Source of the DNA: Echinococcus granulosus | Taxonomy: Eukaryota > Platyhelminthes > Cestoda > Cyclophyllidea > Taeniidae | NCBI RefSeq assembly: GCF_000524195.1 | Contig: NW_020170386.1 | Location: 830,105 to 894,104 of the forward strand | DNA length: 64,000 nt | Direction: 5' to 3' | In this document: piece after piece, positions 63,315 through 64,000 of the stretch | Numbering within the stretch: position 1 is the first letter of the stretch | How the letters are laid out: each line of letters begins with the position of its first letter | Notes under the pieces: model-generated | What the model saw: the letters and a program-made list of their open reading frames with translations, nothing else | What the model was told of the DNA's origin: nothing | Databases searched by the model: none | Translations under genes and position numbers: made by a program

Positions 63315-63527
63315 CCCTCTGCTTCAATTATTGTTGTTTTCGCGTTTTCGTCAAGGGTATTTCACTTTGATACACTTGGATCCTTGATGTGCTAATAGAT
63401 ATCTGGAGGCAGTAGTGAGTTAAACCATGAGAAAAAGTTAATCTGCCCATCTATGGTAAGACTTGGCTAAAGCGACTAAGATGATACGGTTGATATTATT
63501 CAAATGCAAAGCTAATATGACATTTAA

Positions 63528-63788
63528 CTAGTAAATACTTTCAGGAAAAACATGATTGTATATATCTTTTGAAAGCAGTCCTAAAGTGGGTCTGCAATGA
63601 TGGCGTGCTTCCATTTTTAAAAATTTGTTGCATGATCTACTAAAATTAACGATATATTCATCAGGCAGCAAAATAGAAACGTCCCTAAGAAGACACGGGA
63701 TGATTTGATTGGCCTCCATGTGCCAAAAACCGAAACTGACGTCAGATATCTGCTTGGCCAAATTCGCATCTGATAGCGAGCGTATCAA
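63528..63788 (-). other. Possible exon of a minus-strand gene, unidentified
   Basis: An 86-codon open frame with protein-like composition (SLSDANLAKQISDVSFGFWH, then CLLRDVSILLPDEYIVNF). It has no ATG at its start and may continue from upstream exons beyond the right edge of the window. No domain recognised. Confidence 0.25.
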
Positions 63789-64000
63789 GGTAATGGCTTG
63801 GATATACTACTACAAGAGAATACAAGTGTACTGCGTAGTATCTTATATAGCCCTAGAGATAGAATGATAGAGTGGAACAGTAAAATATTTTTTCCTGTAA
63901 AAAAACATGCTAAAAAGGAGGGGATAACTCCGGTCCATAGTTAAAGTCAATGAAGAAATATAATGGAAGAATCTTCGATAAAATAATCTAAAGGCCTCAT

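Noticed and set aside
1..64000. CRISPR arrays, bacterial operons, riboswitches, rRNA
   Set aside because: No regularly spaced repeats, Shine-Dalgarno-led gene rows or rRNA motifs; the window is spliced eukaryotic DNA.

Overview
The window is eukaryotic and animal. Its genes are split into many exons with GT-AG introns, it is AT-rich with GC-rich exons, and the recognisable proteins are metazoan signalling, adhesion and splicing factors. The compact genes, the introns of roughly 80 bp to 3.5 kb and a cluster of miniature solo LTRs resembling the TRIM-type elements of tapeworms point to a parasitic flatworm, probably a cestode. That assignment is inference; no sequence search was possible. Layout, left to right: (1) 1-13222, plus strand, the 3' two-thirds of an SBF/MTMR5-MTMR13 gene: end of GRAM, inactive myotubularin phosphatase, a C1 finger and a C-terminal PH domain. 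Fifteen exons give a continuous frame of 1567 residues. (2) 13709-14473, minus, an intronless proteasome assembly chaperone 1 (PSMG1), convergent with SBF. (3) 14.8-16.8 kb, four copies of a ~197-bp LTR-like element, two with perfect 4-bp target duplications and one nested inside an older inverted copy. (4) 17.8-24.7 kb, no intact gene, but scattered coiled-coil-like open segments, some broken by stops, that look like a decayed gene. (5) 25199-36248, plus, a complete 12-exon rabphilin with a Rab-binding helix, a FYVE-like zinc finger carrying a long insertion, and C2A and C2B. (6) 36.2-40.6 kb, intergenic. (7) 40578-50819, minus, a 9-exon p120/delta-catenin family armadillo gene with an apparent one-base frameshift in one repeat. 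(8) 51566-52649, minus, a two-exon SRRM2/Cwc21 splicing factor of 253 residues. (9) 54.5-56.4 kb, plus, the 3' exons of an unidentified Ser-rich protein. (10) 58298-61428, minus, an unidentified type I membrane protein built from four phase-consistent exons. (11) 61.4-64 kb, only weak candidate exons. The genes do not form a pathway. SBF (Rab GEF/pseudophosphatase) and rabphilin (Rab effector) both act in membrane traffic, but nothing here shows they are linked. Exon joins were accepted when splice sites, reading phase and protein homology agreed.
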